Shown piece by piece: positions 10,089-19,583 of a DNA stretch of 64,000 bases (its first letter is position 1; each line of letters opens with the position of its first letter). Position numbers and translations under genes: made by a program. The DNA is from Comamonas denitrificans (GTDB lineage Bacteria; Pseudomonadota; Gammaproteobacteria; Burkholderiales; Burkholderiaceae_C): NCBI RefSeq assembly GCF_017368815.1, contig NZ_JAFNME010000012.1, positions 20,405 to 84,404 of the forward strand, read 5' to 3'. A model generated the notes under the pieces. The model was given only the letters and a program-made list of their open reading frames with translations. It searched no databases and was not told the DNA's origin.

Positions 10089-10646
10089 ATGCACTCCATG
10101 GCCCACACGCCCACACTGCGCCCCGCGCTGGCCCGCCATCCCTCGCTCAGTCGCTGGTGGCAGCGCCTGGTCTGCGCTATTCTTTTAAGTGCTTTAGCCG
10201 CTTGCTCTACAACAACTTCAGTATCAAAAGATACTGAAAACACGTGGAATGGGCGGATGGCACTACAAATACTCAACCCCGACGGCAGCCCGCAAGACAG
10301 CTGGAGCGCCAGCTTTCAGCTGCAAGGCACGCCCAGCGCCGGGCAGCTGGATATTTTCAGCCCCCTGGGCTCGCAATTGGCCTTGCTGCACTGGAGCCCA
10401 GACGGGGCCTGGCTGCGCCAGGGCAGCGAAGAAACCGCGTCCGACTCCCTGCCCGCCCTGATTGAGCGCAGCTTGGGCACCGCCGTGCCGATTGAGGCTT
10501 TCTTCGCCTGGCTGCAAGGCCACCCCCTGCAAGCCCAAGGCTGGCACGCCGACCTGGGCCAATACACCCAAGGCCGCATCAGCGCCCGCCGCACCGACCC
10601 GCTGCCGCAAGCGCAGTTGAAAATTATTTTGCAACCCGCCCCTTAA
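10089..10646 (+). CDS. lolB: Outer-membrane lipoprotein insertion factor LolB
   Basis: Receives lipoproteins from LolA and inserts them into the outer membrane. The 185-residue product has a lipoprotein signal peptide with lipobox LAAC (Cys about residue 39), then the LolB beta-barrel pattern NTWNGRMALQI, SASFQLQGTPSAGQLDIFSP and LGSQLALLHW. The gene lies between a TPR gene and ispE, a usual position in beta- and gammaproteobacteria. The start at 10089 is uncertain (a second ATG is at 10098), but the lipobox fixes the mature protein. Confidence 0.9.
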   Translation: MHSMAHTPTLRPALARHPSLSRWWQRLVCAILLSALAACSTTTSVSKDTENTWNGRMALQILNPDGSPQDSWSASFQLQGTPSAGQLDIFSPLGSQLALLHWSPDGAWLRQGSEETASDSLPALIERSLGTAVPIEAFFAWLQGHPLQAQGWHADLGQYTQGRISARRTDPLPQAQLKIILQPAP

Positions 10647-10700
10647 GCAACGCGGGCTTGGCGCGTGTTCTGCGCAAACTCCCTATCGCTCCCCTTCCCC

Positions 10701-11552
10701 ATGCGCACCCTGTACGACGTTCCCGCCCCGGCCAAACTCAATTTATTTCTGCACATCACCGGTCGGCGCAGCGATGGCTACCACCTACTGCAATCGGTCT
10801 TCATGCTGATCGACTGGCAAGACCAACTGCACTTTGAGCGCACCGCCAGCCCCACCATCTCCCGCAGCGACTTGGCCAGCACCACCGCACTGCCCACCGA
10901 CGATTTGTGCGTGCGCGCCGCCCGCGCCTTGCAAGCGGCCACCGGCTGCACCCAAGGCGCACACATTGGCCTGGAAAAATCCATTCCTGCGCAGGCTGGC
11001 ATGGGCGGCGGCTCCTCCAACGCCGCCACCACCTTGCTGGCCTTGAACCGCCTGTGGCAGCTGCATTTGCCCCGCGCTGACCTGGAGCGCATTGGCTTGA
11101 CGCTGGGGGCCGACGTGCCCTTTTTCCTGCGCGGGCGCAATGCCTGGGTGGAAGGCGTGGGCGAGCAAATCACCCCCCTGACCGGCGCGGCCACCCTGCC
11201 CCCAGCGCGGTTCATCGTGCTCAAACCCCAGGCGGGATTGGACACAGGAAAAATTTTTTCGAACCCATCGCTGCAACGCGCCACAAAACTGGCTACAATA
11301 GCGGGCTTTGCAGCAGATCACTACGGTTTTGGCCACAATGACCTGCAGCCCGTTGCCAGCAGCCTGTGCCCTGAAATTCAAAGCGCCATCGCGTTTTTAG
11401 GACAACAAGGTTTTGCCGCTAAAATGACGGGCTCAGGAAGCGCGGTATTTGCCAAAATTGAGCAAACCACCTGCATTGCCAGCACCGCTTGGCAATCCAA
11501 GGTTTGTGAAAATCTGCAAAAACACCCATTGCTTGAATGGGCACAGGATTAA
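10701..11552 (+). CDS. ispE: 4-(cytidine 5'-diphospho)-2-C-methyl-D-erythritol kinase IspE
   Basis: GHMP kinase of the non-mevalonate isoprenoid pathway. The 283-residue product starts at the ATG at 10701, placed so that the family N terminus VPAPAKLNLFLHI follows immediately; an ATG-initiated extension from 10665 adds twelve unrelated residues. The GHMP phosphate-binding loop PAQAGMGGGSSNAA is near residues 96-109, and the C-terminal MTGSGSAVFA motif is present. It sits just upstream of tRNA-Gln and prs. Confidence 0.94.
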   Translation: MRTLYDVPAPAKLNLFLHITGRRSDGYHLLQSVFMLIDWQDQLHFERTASPTISRSDLASTTALPTDDLCVRAARALQAATGCTQGAHIGLEKSIPAQAGMGGGSSNAATTLLALNRLWQLHLPRADLERIGLTLGADVPFFLRGRNAWVEGVGEQITPLTGAATLPPARFIVLKPQAGLDTGKIFSNPSLQRATKLATIAGFAADHYGFGHNDLQPVASSLCPEIQSAIAFLGQQGFAAKMTGSGSAVFAKIEQTTCIASTAWQSKVCENLQKHPLLEWAQD

Positions 11553-11576
11553 AACAAGAGACGAATTGATCCGTGT

Positions 11577-11653
11577 AGGGGAGTCGCCAAGTTGGTTAAG
11601 GCACCGGATTTTGATTCCGGCATGCGAGGGTTCGAGTCCTTCCTCCCCTGCCA
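11577..11653 (+). tRNA. tRNA-Gln (UUG anticodon)
   Basis: Cloverleaf by eye: acceptor AGGGGAG pairs with CTCCCCT, D arm GCC..GGC, anticodon stem CCGGA/TCCGG with loop TTTTGAT giving anticodon TTG, T arm GAGGG-TTCGAGT-CCTTC. The discriminator is G at 11650 and CCA is encoded (11651-11653). It lies between ispE and prs. Confidence 0.96.
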
Positions 11654-11695
11654 CATTTTTTGCTTTTCTTTTAGCACCCCGCGCGGGGATAGCTT

Positions 11696-12658
11696 ATGCC
11701 CTCCTTACCCTCTAATTTCGTGGTGTTTACCGGCAATGCCAACCGTGGCATGGCCGAAGAAATCGCCCACTACCTCGGTACAACCCTGGGCGATGCCGAT
11801 GTGGGCCGCTTCTCCGATGGCGAAGTCACCGTCGAAATCAAGCAAAACGTGCGCACGCGCAACGTTTTCATTGTCCAGCCCACCTGCGCCCCGACCAACG
11901 ACAACCTGATGGAGTTGCTGGTCATGGTCGATGCCCTCAAACGCGCCTCGGCCGAGAGCATCTGCGCCGTCATCCCCTATTTTGGCTACGCCCGACAAGA
12001 CCGCCGCGTGCGCTCCTCGCGCGTGCCCATTACCGCCAAGGTGGTGGCCAACATGCTGCAAGCCGCTGGCGTATCGCGCGTGCTGACCATGGACTTGCAC
12101 GCCGACCAGATCCAGGGCTTTTTCGACATTCCGGTGGACAACATCTTTGCCTCGCCGGTGCTGCTCAAAGACCTGCGCCAGCAGCACTACGACAACCTGA
12201 TCGTGGTCAGCCCCGACGTGGGTGGCGTGGTGCGGGCACGGGCCCTGGCCAAGCAGCTGGGTTGCGATCTGGCCATCATTGACAAGCGCCGCCCCAAGGC
12301 CAACGTCTCGGAAGTGATGCACGTCATTGGCGACATTGAAGGGCGCAACTGCGTCATCATGGACGACATGATCGACACCGCTGGCACCTTGGTCAAAGCG
12401 GCCGAAGTGCTCAAAGAGCGCGGTGCCAAGCAGGTGTATGCCTACTGCACCCACCCCATTTTCTCGGGCCCGGCCATTGAGCGCATTGCCAGCGGCAGCG
12501 CATTGGACGAGGTGGTGGTAACCAACACCATTCCGCTGTCCGCAGCGGCCCAGGCCTGCGGCAAAATTCGCCAGATCTCGGTGGCACCGCTGTTTGGCGA
12601 AACCATCCGCCGGGTGCAAAACGGCGAATCAGTCAGCAGCCTGTTTGAAGAAGACTAA
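11696..12658 (+). CDS. prs: Ribose-phosphate pyrophosphokinase (PRPP synthase)
   Basis: Makes phosphoribosyl pyrophosphate from ribose 5-phosphate and ATP for nucleotide, His and Trp synthesis. The 320-residue product shows [12 protein letters not shown], the ATP-binding loop [10 protein letters not shown], the metal/ribose-phosphate motif [12 protein letters not shown] and the PRPP-binding loop [18 protein letters not shown]-containing Shine-Dalgarno lies just before the ATG. It follows tRNA-Gln and ends in a strong hairpin terminator. Confidence 0.97.
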   Translation: MPSLPSNFVVFTGNANRGMAEEIAHYLGTTLGDADVGRFSDGEVTVEIKQNVRTRNVFIVQPTCAPTNDNLMELLVMVDALKRASAESICAVIPYFGYARQDRRVRSSRVPITAKVVANMLQAAGVSRVLTMDLHADQIQGFFDIPVDNIFASPVLLKDLRQQHYDNLIVVSPDVGGVVRARALAKQLGCDLAIIDKRRPKANVSEVMHVIGDIEGRNCVIMDDMIDTAGTLVKAAEVLKERGAKQVYAYCTHPIFSGPAIERIASGSALDEVVVTNTIPLSAAAQACGKIRQISVAPLFGETIRRVQNGESVSSLFEED

Positions 12659-12687
12659 AGCCCTCGGGCACTATTGCTTTCCCCCCC

Positions 12688-12712
12688 AAAGACGGCACCT
12701 GCCGTCTTTTCT
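12688..12712 (+). terminator. Rho-independent terminator after prs
   Basis: Perfect 10-base stem AAAGACGGCA / TGCCGTCTTT with a CC loop, followed by more T. It separates prs from rplY. Confidence 0.88.
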
Positions 12713-12759
12713 TAACCCGGTGAGGCTGGTCGCGGCCCACCACTTTGGAGTTTGACATC

Positions 12760-13386
12760 ATGCAATTTGCAGCCACTACACGCGCACAACAAGGTACGGG
12801 TGCGAGCCGCCGTATGCGCTTTACCGGTAAGACCCCTGGCATCGTTTACGGTGCTGGCGAACAGCCCCAGCTGATCGAAATGGACCACAACGCGATTTTT
12901 CACGCACTGAAAAAAGAAGTGTTCCACTCCAGCGTGCTGGACTTGGACATCGACGGCAAAACCACCAAAGTGGTGCTGCGCGATGTGCAATACCACCCCT
13001 TCAAACAGCAAATCCTGCACGTGGACTTCCAGCGCGTGGACGAAACGACCAAAATCGAAATGCGCGTGCCCCTGCACTTTGAAGGTGTCGAGAACTCGCC
13101 CGCCGTCAAAGAAGACAAGTGCACCGTCACCCCGCTGATCCACGAACTGGCCGTGGTGTGCATGCCCGCCCACTTGCCCGAGAACATCGTGGTCGATCTG
13201 TCGGGCCTGACCGTCAAGAGCGCCCTGGGCCTGAACAACCTGACCAAAATGCCCTACGGTGTCAAAGCCGTGGTGCGTGGCTCCAACAAAAACCCCGCCC
13301 TGGTCAATATCAAGCTGCCCGAAGTGGCCCCGGCCGAAGGCGCTGCACCGGCCCCCGCCGCCCCTGCCAAAAAAGGCAAAAAATAA
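12760..13386 (+). CDS. rplY: 50S ribosomal protein L25/general stress protein Ctc
   Basis: 5S rRNA-binding ribosomal protein of the long L25/TL5/CTC type. The 208-residue product has RAQQGTGASRRMRFTGKTPG (about residues 7-26) then GIVYG, the L25 core, and a C-terminal extension rich in Ala/Pro/Lys ending in KKGKK. The start is the ATG at 12760, nine bases after TTGGAG; an upstream TTG at 12745 has no such site. It is flanked by a hairpin on each side, so probably transcribed alone. Confidence 0.95.
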   Translation: MQFAATTRAQQGTGASRRMRFTGKTPGIVYGAGEQPQLIEMDHNAIFHALKKEVFHSSVLDLDIDGKTTKVVLRDVQYHPFKQQILHVDFQRVDETTKIEMRVPLHFEGVENSPAVKEDKCTVTPLIHELAVVCMPAHLPENIVVDLSGLTVKSALGLNNLTKMPYGVKAVVRGSNKNPALVNIKLPEVAPAEGAAPAPAAPAKKGKK

Positions 13387-13415
13387 TTTTTGCGCCCCGG
13401 CGTAAAAACCCAGCC

Positions 13416-13447
13416 ATGGCCCACTTCGGTGGGCCATTGTCTTTTCT
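13416..13447 (+). terminator. Rho-independent terminator after rplY
   Basis: Perfect stem ATGGCCCAC / GTGGGCCAT with the stable TTCG loop at 13425-13428, then TGTCTTTT. Confidence 0.88.
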
Positions 13448-13491
13448 GCACCCTCTGCGCAGATTTACCGCGCTTACGATAATCGCCGCCC

Positions 13492-14109
13492 ATGATTAAG
13501 TTATTTGTCGGCCTGGGCAATCCGGGCCCGGAATACGCCGCCACCCGCCACAACGCTGGCTTTTGGTGGATTGATGCCCTCGCCCGCGAGCTCAAAGTCC
13601 AGTTGCAGCCCGAGCGCAGCTACTGGGGCCTGGCGGCCCGCGCCACGGTGCAGGGGCAAGCGCTGTGGCTGCTGCAGCCGCAAACGTTTATGAACCTGTC
13701 GGGCAAATCGGTGGGGGCGCTGGCGCGGTTTTTTAAAATCCAGCCCGAACAAATCTTGGTGGCACACGACGAGCTGGACTTTGCCCCCGGCCAAGTCAAG
13801 CTGAAAAAAGGCGGTAGCCACGGCGGCCACAACGGCCTGCGCGACATCCACGCCCAGCTGAGCAGTGGCGACTACTGGCGGCTGCGCCTGGGCATCGGCC
13901 ATCCGGGCAACAAAAGCGAAGTCACCAGCTGGGTGCTGAAAAAAGCGCCCAGCGACCAACAGCAGGCCATTGAAGAGAGCATTGCCCACAGCCTCAAAGC
14001 CTGGCCCCTGCTGGTGGCGGGCGCGATGGACAAGGCCACCGCACAAATCAACACCAACACACCGCCGCGCCCCAAGCCGCCCCGGCCAGAAGTCAAAAAA
14101 GAGAGCTGA
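13492..14109 (+). CDS. pth: Peptidyl-tRNA hydrolase
   Basis: Releases peptides from stalled peptidyl-tRNA. The 205-residue product has [18 protein letters not shown] with substrate-binding Asn10 and catalytic His20, [20 protein letters not shown] with catalytic Asp near residue 93, and [12 protein letters not shown]. The C terminus has a Pro/Lys-rich tail. It follows rplY, a common pairing. Confidence 0.96.
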   Translation: MIKLFVGLGNPGPEYAATRHNAGFWWIDALARELKVQLQPERSYWGLAARATVQGQALWLLQPQTFMNLSGKSVGALARFFKIQPEQILVAHDELDFAPGQVKLKKGGSHGGHNGLRDIHAQLSSGDYWRLRLGIGHPGNKSEVTSWVLKKAPSDQQQAIEESIAHSLKAWPLLVAGAMDKATAQINTNTPPRPKPPRPEVKKES

Positions 14110-14153
14110 TAACGCTGATTTCATGGCTATTTTTTGCATAAAACCCTTTTAAT

Positions 14154-15122
14154 ATGGCTTATTTCCTGTGGCAAAAGCTATTGTCTTTGCTGCTGACCCT
14201 GTTGGCTGCGGCGGCCCTGATCTTTGCCGTGCTGCACCTGCTGCCGGGCAATGCCGCCCAGGTGCTGCTCGGGCCGGATGCCGACCCGCAGGCCGTGGCC
14301 GCCCTGGCCACCCAGCTGGGCCTGGACACCCCCGCCTGGCCGCGCTTTACCGGCTGGCTGCGCGGCCTGCTGCACGGTGATTTGGGGCAAAGCTACGCCT
14401 ATGGCGAGCCCGTGGCCGATTTGCTGCTGCAGCGCCTGCAGCTGACCGTGCCGCTGGCCCTGCTGGCCCTGGGCGTAAGCGCCCTGCTGGCCCTGCCCAT
14501 GGGGCTGTACGCCGCCGCCTACCAGGGCCGCTGGCCGGACAAGCTGCTCATGGGCAGCACCCAGCTGGGCCTGGCCATTCCCAGCTTTTGGCTGGCCATG
14601 CTGCTGATTGTGGTGTTCGCCGTGCGCCTGCAGTGGGTCAGCGCCGGGGGTTTTCCGGGCTGGACGCAGGATTCTGGCGGCGGCCTGCTGCCCGCCCTGC
14701 AGGCACTGATCCTGCCCACGCTGGCGCTGGCGGGGGTGCAAACGGCCATTTTGGCGCGGCTGACGCGCTCGGCGGTGCTGGAGCATGTGGGCGCAGACTT
14801 TGTGCGCACCGCCCGCGCCAAGGGGCTGGGCCGCCACCAAATCCTTTGGGGCCATGTGCTGCGCAATGCCATGGGGCCGATTTTGACCCTGCTGGGGCTG
14901 CAGTTTGCCAACCTGCTGGCCGGGGCCATCGTGGTGGAAAACGTGTTTTACCTGCCCGGCCTGGGCCGCTTGCTGTTTCAGGCCATTGCCAACCGCGACC
15001 TGCTGGTGGTGCAAAACGGCGTGCTCCTGCTGGTGGCGATGGTCATCGTGGTGAATTTTTGGGTTGATGTGCTGCACGCCTGGCTCGATCCGCGTGTGCG
15101 CCTGTCCGGAACGGGGCGATGA
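14154..15122 (+). CDS. Peptide/dipeptide-type ABC transporter permease (DppB/OppB-like)
   Basis: Inner-membrane permease of a type I ABC importer. 322 residues with several hydrophobic segments, beginning FLWQKLLSLLLTLLAAAALI and LHLLPGNAA as in the DppB/OppB family. The cytoplasmic EAA-like loop reads DFVRTARAKGLGRHQI (about residues 220-235), the contact for the ATPase. The stop overlaps the next permease as ATGA at 15119-15122. First gene of a five-gene importer (two permeases, two ATPases, binding protein). The substrate is not readable from sequence; peptides are the default for this family. Confidence 0.9.
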   Translation: MAYFLWQKLLSLLLTLLAAAALIFAVLHLLPGNAAQVLLGPDADPQAVAALATQLGLDTPAWPRFTGWLRGLLHGDLGQSYAYGEPVADLLLQRLQLTVPLALLALGVSALLALPMGLYAAAYQGRWPDKLLMGSTQLGLAIPSFWLAMLLIVVFAVRLQWVSAGGFPGWTQDSGGGLLPALQALILPTLALAGVQTAILARLTRSAVLEHVGADFVRTARAKGLGRHQILWGHVLRNAMGPILTLLGLQFANLLAGAIVVENVFYLPGLGRLLFQAIANRDLLVVQNGVLLLVAMVIVVNFWVDVLHAWLDPRVRLSGTGR

Positions 15123-15964
15123 GTGCCATGAACGCAACACGGCCGCCGCGCCCGCTTGCCCTGCTCCTGGGCGGGCTGCTCACCACCGCCCTAGTGCTGG
15201 CCGCCGCCCTGTCGTGGCTGTGGACACCCCACGCCTTTGAGGCCATGAACCTGGCCCAGCGCTTTGCCCCGCCCAGCGCCCAGCACTGGCTGGGCACCGA
15301 TGCCTATGGCCGCGATATTGCCAGCCAATTGCTGGTCGGTGCCCGCAGCACCTTGGCCGTGGGCCTGGTGGCCGTGGGCCTGGGGCTGCTGCTGGGCACG
15401 GGCCTGGGCCTGCTGGCCGCCGCCCGGCGCGGTTGGGTTGAGCAACTGACCCTGCGCCTGGCCGATTTCAGCCTGGCCTTTCCGGCGCTGCTCACGGCCA
15501 TTTTGCTCAGTGCCGTGCGCGGGCCGGGCCTGGGCAATGCGGTGCTGGCGATTGCGCTGCTCAACATCCCCATCTTTGCCCGCCTGGCGCGGGCCAGCGC
15601 CGCCAGCGTGTGGGCGCAAAACTATGTGCTTGCGGCCCGCGCCTGCGGCAAAAGCCGGTGGCGCATTACCTGGGAGCACATCCTGCCCCACTGCGCCGGG
15701 GTGCTGATGGCCCAAGCCAGCAGCCAGTTTGCCCTGGCCATCTTGGCCGAGGCGGCACTGTCCTACCTGGGCCTGGGGGTGCAGGCGCCAACACCCTCGT
15801 GGGGACGCATGTTGAGCGAGGCGCAAAGCCTGCTCTACCAGGCCCCGCAATTGGCCCTGTACCCCGGCCTGGCGATTGCCTTGGCCGTGCTGGGCTTTCA
15901 GCTTGTGGGCGAGGGCCTGCGCCAGCTGCTGGCCCCGCCAACGCAAGGACGCTCGCCATGGTGA
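15119..15964 (+). CDS. Peptide/dipeptide-type ABC transporter permease (DppC/OppC-like)
   Basis: Second permease. The 281-residue product has the DppC family signature HWLGTDAYGRDIASQLLVG (about residues 56-74), several transmembrane helices, and the EAA-like loop YVLAARACGKSRWRITWEH. The C-terminal SYLGLGVQAPTPSWGRML is typical. Coupled to the neighbouring genes by overlaps at both ends (15119-15122; 15958-15964). Confidence 0.92.
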   Translation: MSAMNATRPPRPLALLLGGLLTTALVLAAALSWLWTPHAFEAMNLAQRFAPPSAQHWLGTDAYGRDIASQLLVGARSTLAVGLVAVGLGLLLGTGLGLLAAARRGWVEQLTLRLADFSLAFPALLTAILLSAVRGPGLGNAVLAIALLNIPIFARLARASAASVWAQNYVLAARACGKSRWRITWEHILPHCAGVLMAQASSQFALAILAEAALSYLGLGVQAPTPSWGRMLSEAQSLLYQAPQLALYPGLAIALAVLGFQLVGEGLRQLLAPPTQGRSPW

Positions 15965-17001
15965 TTTTGGATGTTGCCCGCCTGAACCTGCTGCTGCCCA
16001 CCCCCGACGGGCGGCGGCTGCACGCCCTGCGCGAGATCAGCTTCAAACTGCAGCGCGGCAGTTGCCTGGGCGTGGTGGGCGAATCGGGCTGCGGCAAAAG
16101 CCTGCTGGCCCTGAGCTTGCTGGGCCTGCAGCCTGAGGGCAGCCAAGTCAGCGGCAGCATCCGCCTGCACACGCACGAAGTGCTGGGCCAAAGCGAAGCG
16201 GCCTGGCAAAAACTGCGCGGCAACCGCATTGCCATGGTGTTTCAAGACCCGGGCAGTGCGCTCAACCCCGTTCACCCCATTGGCCGCCAGGTGGCCGAGC
16301 CCCTGCGCCTGCACCAGGGCCTGGGCCGCGCGGCCGCCTGGGCGCAGGCCGCCGATTTACTGGCCCAAGTGGGCATCCCCCGCAACCGCCTTGCCGACTA
16401 CCCGCACCAGTTCTCCGGCGGGCAGCGCCAGCGCATCACCATTGCCATGGCCCTGGCCTGCGGGCCCGATATTTTGCTGGCCGACGAGCCCACCACCGCC
16501 CTGGACACCACGGTGCAACAGCACATTCTCGATTTGCTGCACCGCCTGATGCAAGAGCGCGACATGGCCCTGCTGCTCATCAGCCACGACCTGGGCGTGG
16601 TGGCGCAAAACGCCGACGACCTGCTCGTCATGTACGGCGGCCAGGTGGTGGAAAGCGGCCCCACCGCGGCCCTGTTCAGCCACATGGCCCACCCCTACAC
16701 CCGCGCCCTGCTGGCCGCCCGACCCCGTTTAGGGGCTCCACGCCAGCCCAGCGGCCAGCCCTACCCGCTTTTAACCATTGCCGGCCAGGTGCCCAGCCTG
16801 GCCGACTTGGGCCACGGCTGCCCCTTTGCCAACCGCTGCAGCTTTGCCCAGGCCGAGTGCCAGGCGCAAACCCCGCCGCGCATCGCCATTCCCAGCTTCT
16901 TTCCACACCAAGCCCCGCACACCAGCCTGGGAGCCCACCATGCTTGGTGCTTGCGCCCCGAGGCCCTGCGCGGCGGCAACACCCAGCACTGGCAAGATTA
17001 A
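15958..17001 (+). CDS. Peptide-type ABC transporter ATPase (DppD/OppD-like)
   Basis: Nucleotide-binding subunit. From the ATG at 15958 (overlapping the permease stop) the product is 347 residues. Walker A is GESGCGKS at 41-48, signature FSGGQRQRITI near 152 and Walker B ILLADEPTTALD near 172. The oligopeptide-transporter C-terminal cysteine region GCPFANRCSFAQAEC is present, as in OppD/DppD proteins. A much longer reading frame from 15610 is antiframe of the permease and was not used. Confidence 0.92.
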   Translation: MVILDVARLNLLLPTPDGRRLHALREISFKLQRGSCLGVVGESGCGKSLLALSLLGLQPEGSQVSGSIRLHTHEVLGQSEAAWQKLRGNRIAMVFQDPGSALNPVHPIGRQVAEPLRLHQGLGRAAAWAQAADLLAQVGIPRNRLADYPHQFSGGQRQRITIAMALACGPDILLADEPTTALDTTVQQHILDLLHRLMQERDMALLLISHDLGVVAQNADDLLVMYGGQVVESGPTAALFSHMAHPYTRALLAARPRLGAPRQPSGQPYPLLTIAGQVPSLADLGHGCPFANRCSFAQAECQAQTPPRIAIPSFFPHQAPHTSLGAHHAWCLRPEALRGGNTQHWQD

Positions 17002-17021
17002 CGACGAGGGATTGCACCGCC

Positions 17022-17870
17022 ATGGACCTTCACGACCTGCCCCCGCCGCTGCTGCAAGTGCGCCAACTGTGCAAAAGCTACCCCGCCCCCCGGCGCCACT
17101 GGCTGGCCCTGCCCGCGCAGCAAAGGGTGCTCAACAACGTCGATTTTGAGCTGCACGCCGGGCGCTGCCTGGGGCTGGTGGGTGCCTCGGGCAGCGGCAA
17201 ATCCACCCTGGCGCGGCTGATTTTGGTGCTGGAATCGCCCACCAGCGGCCAAGTGCTCCTCGATGGCCAAGACCTGCACCGCCTGCCCGCCGCCGCTTTG
17301 CGCCCGCTGCGCCAGCACATGGCCATGGTGTTTCAAGACCCGGCCACCGCCCTCAACCCGCGCCGCAGTGTGGGCTGGAGCATTGCCGAGCCGCTGACCG
17401 CCCACGGCAATCTTGCGCCCGCAGACATCGCCCAGCGCGTGGCCCAGGCGCTGGAGCATGTGGGCCTGCACCCGCACGATGCGCAGCGCTATCCCCACAG
17501 TTTTTCTGGCGGCCAGCGCCAGCGCATTGCCATTGCGCGGGCCATCATCACGCGCCCGCGCCTGCTGGTGCTGGATGAGCCGGTCAGCGCCCTGGACGTT
17601 TCGGTGCAGGCCCAGGTACTCAATGTGCTGCTACAGCTGCAGCAAGAGCTGGGCCTGGCCTATTTGCTCATTAGCCACGACCTGGCGGTGATTAGCCACC
17701 TGTGCCACCACATGCTGGTGCTGCACGCGGGCGAAGTGGTAGAAAGCGGTAGCCCCCAGCAACTGCAGCGGGCTGCGCACGACCCCATCACGCAAGCCCT
17801 GTTGCGCAGCGTGCCCACCATCACGCCCGGCGCCGCCCGCCAGCGCTATGCTGCGCACCACAATCAATAG
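17022..17870 (+). CDS. Peptide-type ABC transporter ATPase (DppF/OppF-like)
   Basis: Second nucleotide-binding subunit, 282 residues from the ATG at 17022. Walker A GASGSGKS at 54-61, FQDP Q-loop context, signature FSGGQRQRIAIARA, Walker B LLVLDEPVSALDVS and the H-loop LISHDLAV. It lacks the C-terminal Cys-rich region, and the end (TQALLRSVPTI) is shorter than many OppF proteins. The TAG stop forms the first bases of a palindrome at 17869-17944. Confidence 0.92.
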   Translation: MDLHDLPPPLLQVRQLCKSYPAPRRHWLALPAQQRVLNNVDFELHAGRCLGLVGASGSGKSTLARLILVLESPTSGQVLLDGQDLHRLPAAALRPLRQHMAMVFQDPATALNPRRSVGWSIAEPLTAHGNLAPADIAQRVAQALEHVGLHPHDAQRYPHSFSGGQRQRIAIARAIITRPRLLVLDEPVSALDVSVQAQVLNVLLQLQQELGLAYLLISHDLAVISHLCHHMLVLHAGEVVESGSPQQLQRAAHDPITQALLRSVPTITPGAARQRYAAHHNQ

Positions 17871-17944
17871 CTGGCACCGCTGATCAATCAATGGTTTCAA
17901 AAGAAAAACCTCTTTTAAACATTGACTACAAAGCGCTACCAGCT
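17869..17944. repeat. Intergenic palindrome between importer ATPase and binding-protein genes
   Basis: The left arm from 17869 (AGCTGGCACCGCT, then TCAATGG) pairs imperfectly with the right arm ending 17944 (CATTGA.. AGCGCTACCAGCT). It starts inside the ATPase stop codon and ends nine bases before the Shine-Dalgarno of the binding-protein gene. A hairpin here could attenuate or protect the transcript, allowing different levels of the binding protein. Same AGCT..GCGCT family as 4059 and 26821. Confidence 0.75.
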
Positions 17945-17963
17945 TCTTTTTTAGGAGATTTTC

Positions 17964-19457
17964 ATGTTCCATCGCCGCACCCTTTTGGCCAGCGCCCTGG
18001 CCAGCAGCCTGCCCTGGCCCGCCTGGGCCCAAAGCAGCACAGGCAGCGCCGGCAAAAACAGCCTCACCCTGGGCATGGCGCTGGAGCCGCCCCTGCTGGA
18101 CCCCACCGTCAGCGCGGCAGCGGCGATTGGCGAAATCGTCCACTACAACCTGTTTGAAACCCTCACCAAAATCACCCCCGAAGGCACGGTACTGCCCCTG
18201 CTGGCCCAGCGCTGGGAAGTGGCCCCCGATTTAAAAACCTTCACCTTCCACCTGCGCCAGGATGCGCAATTTCATAACGGCCAGCCGCTCACCGCCGACA
18301 GCGTGCAGTTCAGCTTTGCCCGCGCCGCCAGCAGCACCAGCACCAACAAGGACAAAGCCCTGTTCGCGCAGCTCAAGGTCACCGCCAAAGACCGCTTCAC
18401 CGTGGTGATCGAAAGCGCCCACAGCAACCCCGACCTGCTCTTTCTGCTGGGGCAGGCCACTGCCATCATCGTCGAGCCCCAAAGCGCTGCCACCAACGCC
18501 ACCGCCCCCGTCGGCACCGGCCCCTACCGCGTGCAGCAATGGCAAAAAGGCAGCCGCCTGACCCTGCTGGCCTGGCCCCAATGGCGCGAAGCCGGGCGCA
18601 TCGCCCTGCAGCGCGTCACCTTCCGCTTTATCCCCGATGCCGCCGCCCAGGCCACCGCCTTGCTGGCCGGCGATGTGGATGCCTTCCCGCGCATCGGCGT
18701 GCGCAGCGTGGCGCAATTCCAAAGCGACCCGCGCTTTCAGGTGCTCATCAGCGGCTCGCGGGCCAAAACTATTCTGAGCATCAACAACACCCGCCCGCCC
18801 TTGAACGATGTGCGCGTGCGCCGCGCCCTGGCTGCGGCCATCGACCGCCAGGCCGTCATCACCGGCGCGGCCGAAGGCTTTGGCGTGCCCATTGGCAGCC
18901 ACTACACCCCCAACGCCCCGGGCTACATCGACACCACCGGCATCAACCCCTTCAACCCCGAGCGAGCGCGCCAGCTGTTGCAAGAGGCCGGTGTGACCTT
19001 GCCGCTGAAGCTGCACATGACGCTGCCGCCCACCCCCTACGCCCGCCAGGGCGGAGAAGTCATCGCTGCCCAACTGGCGCAGGTGGGCGTGCAAGTGCAG
19101 CTCATCAACGTGGAATGGGCACAGTGGCTAAGCCAAACCTACGGTGCCAAACAGTACGACCTGACCCTGATCAGCCACGTCGAACCGCTGGATTTAGGCA
19201 ACTACGCCAAGCCCGATTACTACTGGGGCTACCAATCGAGCCGCTTCAACGCGCTGTACGCACGCATCCAGGCCAGCGCCAACCCCGAAGAGCGCCTGCA
19301 GCTCCTGGCCGATGCCCAGCGCCTGCTGGCCGAAGATTGTGTGAACGTCTTTTTGTACCAACCGCAATGGATCACCATCGCCAAAACCGGCCTGCGCGGC
19401 CTGTGGCGCGACATGCCGATTGCCGTCAATGACCTCAGCAGCTTGGGCTGGGCATAA
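17964..19457 (+). CDS. Extracellular solute-binding protein, family 5 (peptide-type)
   Basis: Periplasmic binding protein of the importer encoded upstream. 497 residues with a signal peptide (MFHRRTLLASALASSLPWPA, likely cut after AWA). Family 5 features include MALEPPLLDPTVSAA, the NLFETLTKITPEG segment and QFHNGQPLTADSVQFSF near residues 97-113. An AGGAG six bases before the ATG supports the start. Last gene of the importer cluster, convergent with flagellin gene A1. Specificity is unknown; family 5 also includes heme, nickel and opine binders. Confidence 0.9.
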   Translation: MFHRRTLLASALASSLPWPAWAQSSTGSAGKNSLTLGMALEPPLLDPTVSAAAAIGEIVHYNLFETLTKITPEGTVLPLLAQRWEVAPDLKTFTFHLRQDAQFHNGQPLTADSVQFSFARAASSTSTNKDKALFAQLKVTAKDRFTVVIESAHSNPDLLFLLGQATAIIVEPQSAATNATAPVGTGPYRVQQWQKGSRLTLLAWPQWREAGRIALQRVTFRFIPDAAAQATALLAGDVDAFPRIGVRSVAQFQSDPRFQVLISGSRAKTILSINNTRPPLNDVRVRRALAAAIDRQAVITGAAEGFGVPIGSHYTPNAPGYIDTTGINPFNPERARQLLQEAGVTLPLKLHMTLPPTPYARQGGEVIAAQLAQVGVQVQLINVEWAQWLSQTYGAKQYDLTLISHVEPLDLGNYAKPDYYWGYQSSRFNALYARIQASANPEERLQLLADAQRLLAEDCVNVFLYQPQWITIAKTGLRGLWRDMPIAVNDLSSLGWA

Positions 19458-19467
19458 AAAGCGCCCC

Positions 19468-19500
19468 AAAAAAAAGCAGCCCAGGTTGCCCAAGGCTGCT
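19468..19500 (-). terminator. Terminator after flagellin A1 (minus strand)
   Basis: AGCAGCC (19475) pairs with GGCTGCT (to 19500). On the minus strand the stem is followed by eight T, so it ends flagellin transcription; it may also end the importer transcript from the other side. An identical copy lies at 22350-22382. Confidence 0.85.
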
Positions 19501-19583
19501 ATCAAAAAGCAAAACTATCACACCCCACCTGCCTGGCAAAGCATCCAAAGGCGCTTTGCCAAGCCGGTGGGCATCACCACCGC

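Noticed and set aside
11577..11653. tRNA-Gln as an integration site
   Set aside because: No integrase gene nearby and no repeated tRNA 3' end found; the flanking genes are normal core neighbours.
15610..15957. Upstream extension of the importer ATPase frame
   Set aside because: It overlaps the permease gene in another frame and adds sequence without ABC similarity; the ATG at 15958 overlapping the permease stop is the natural start.
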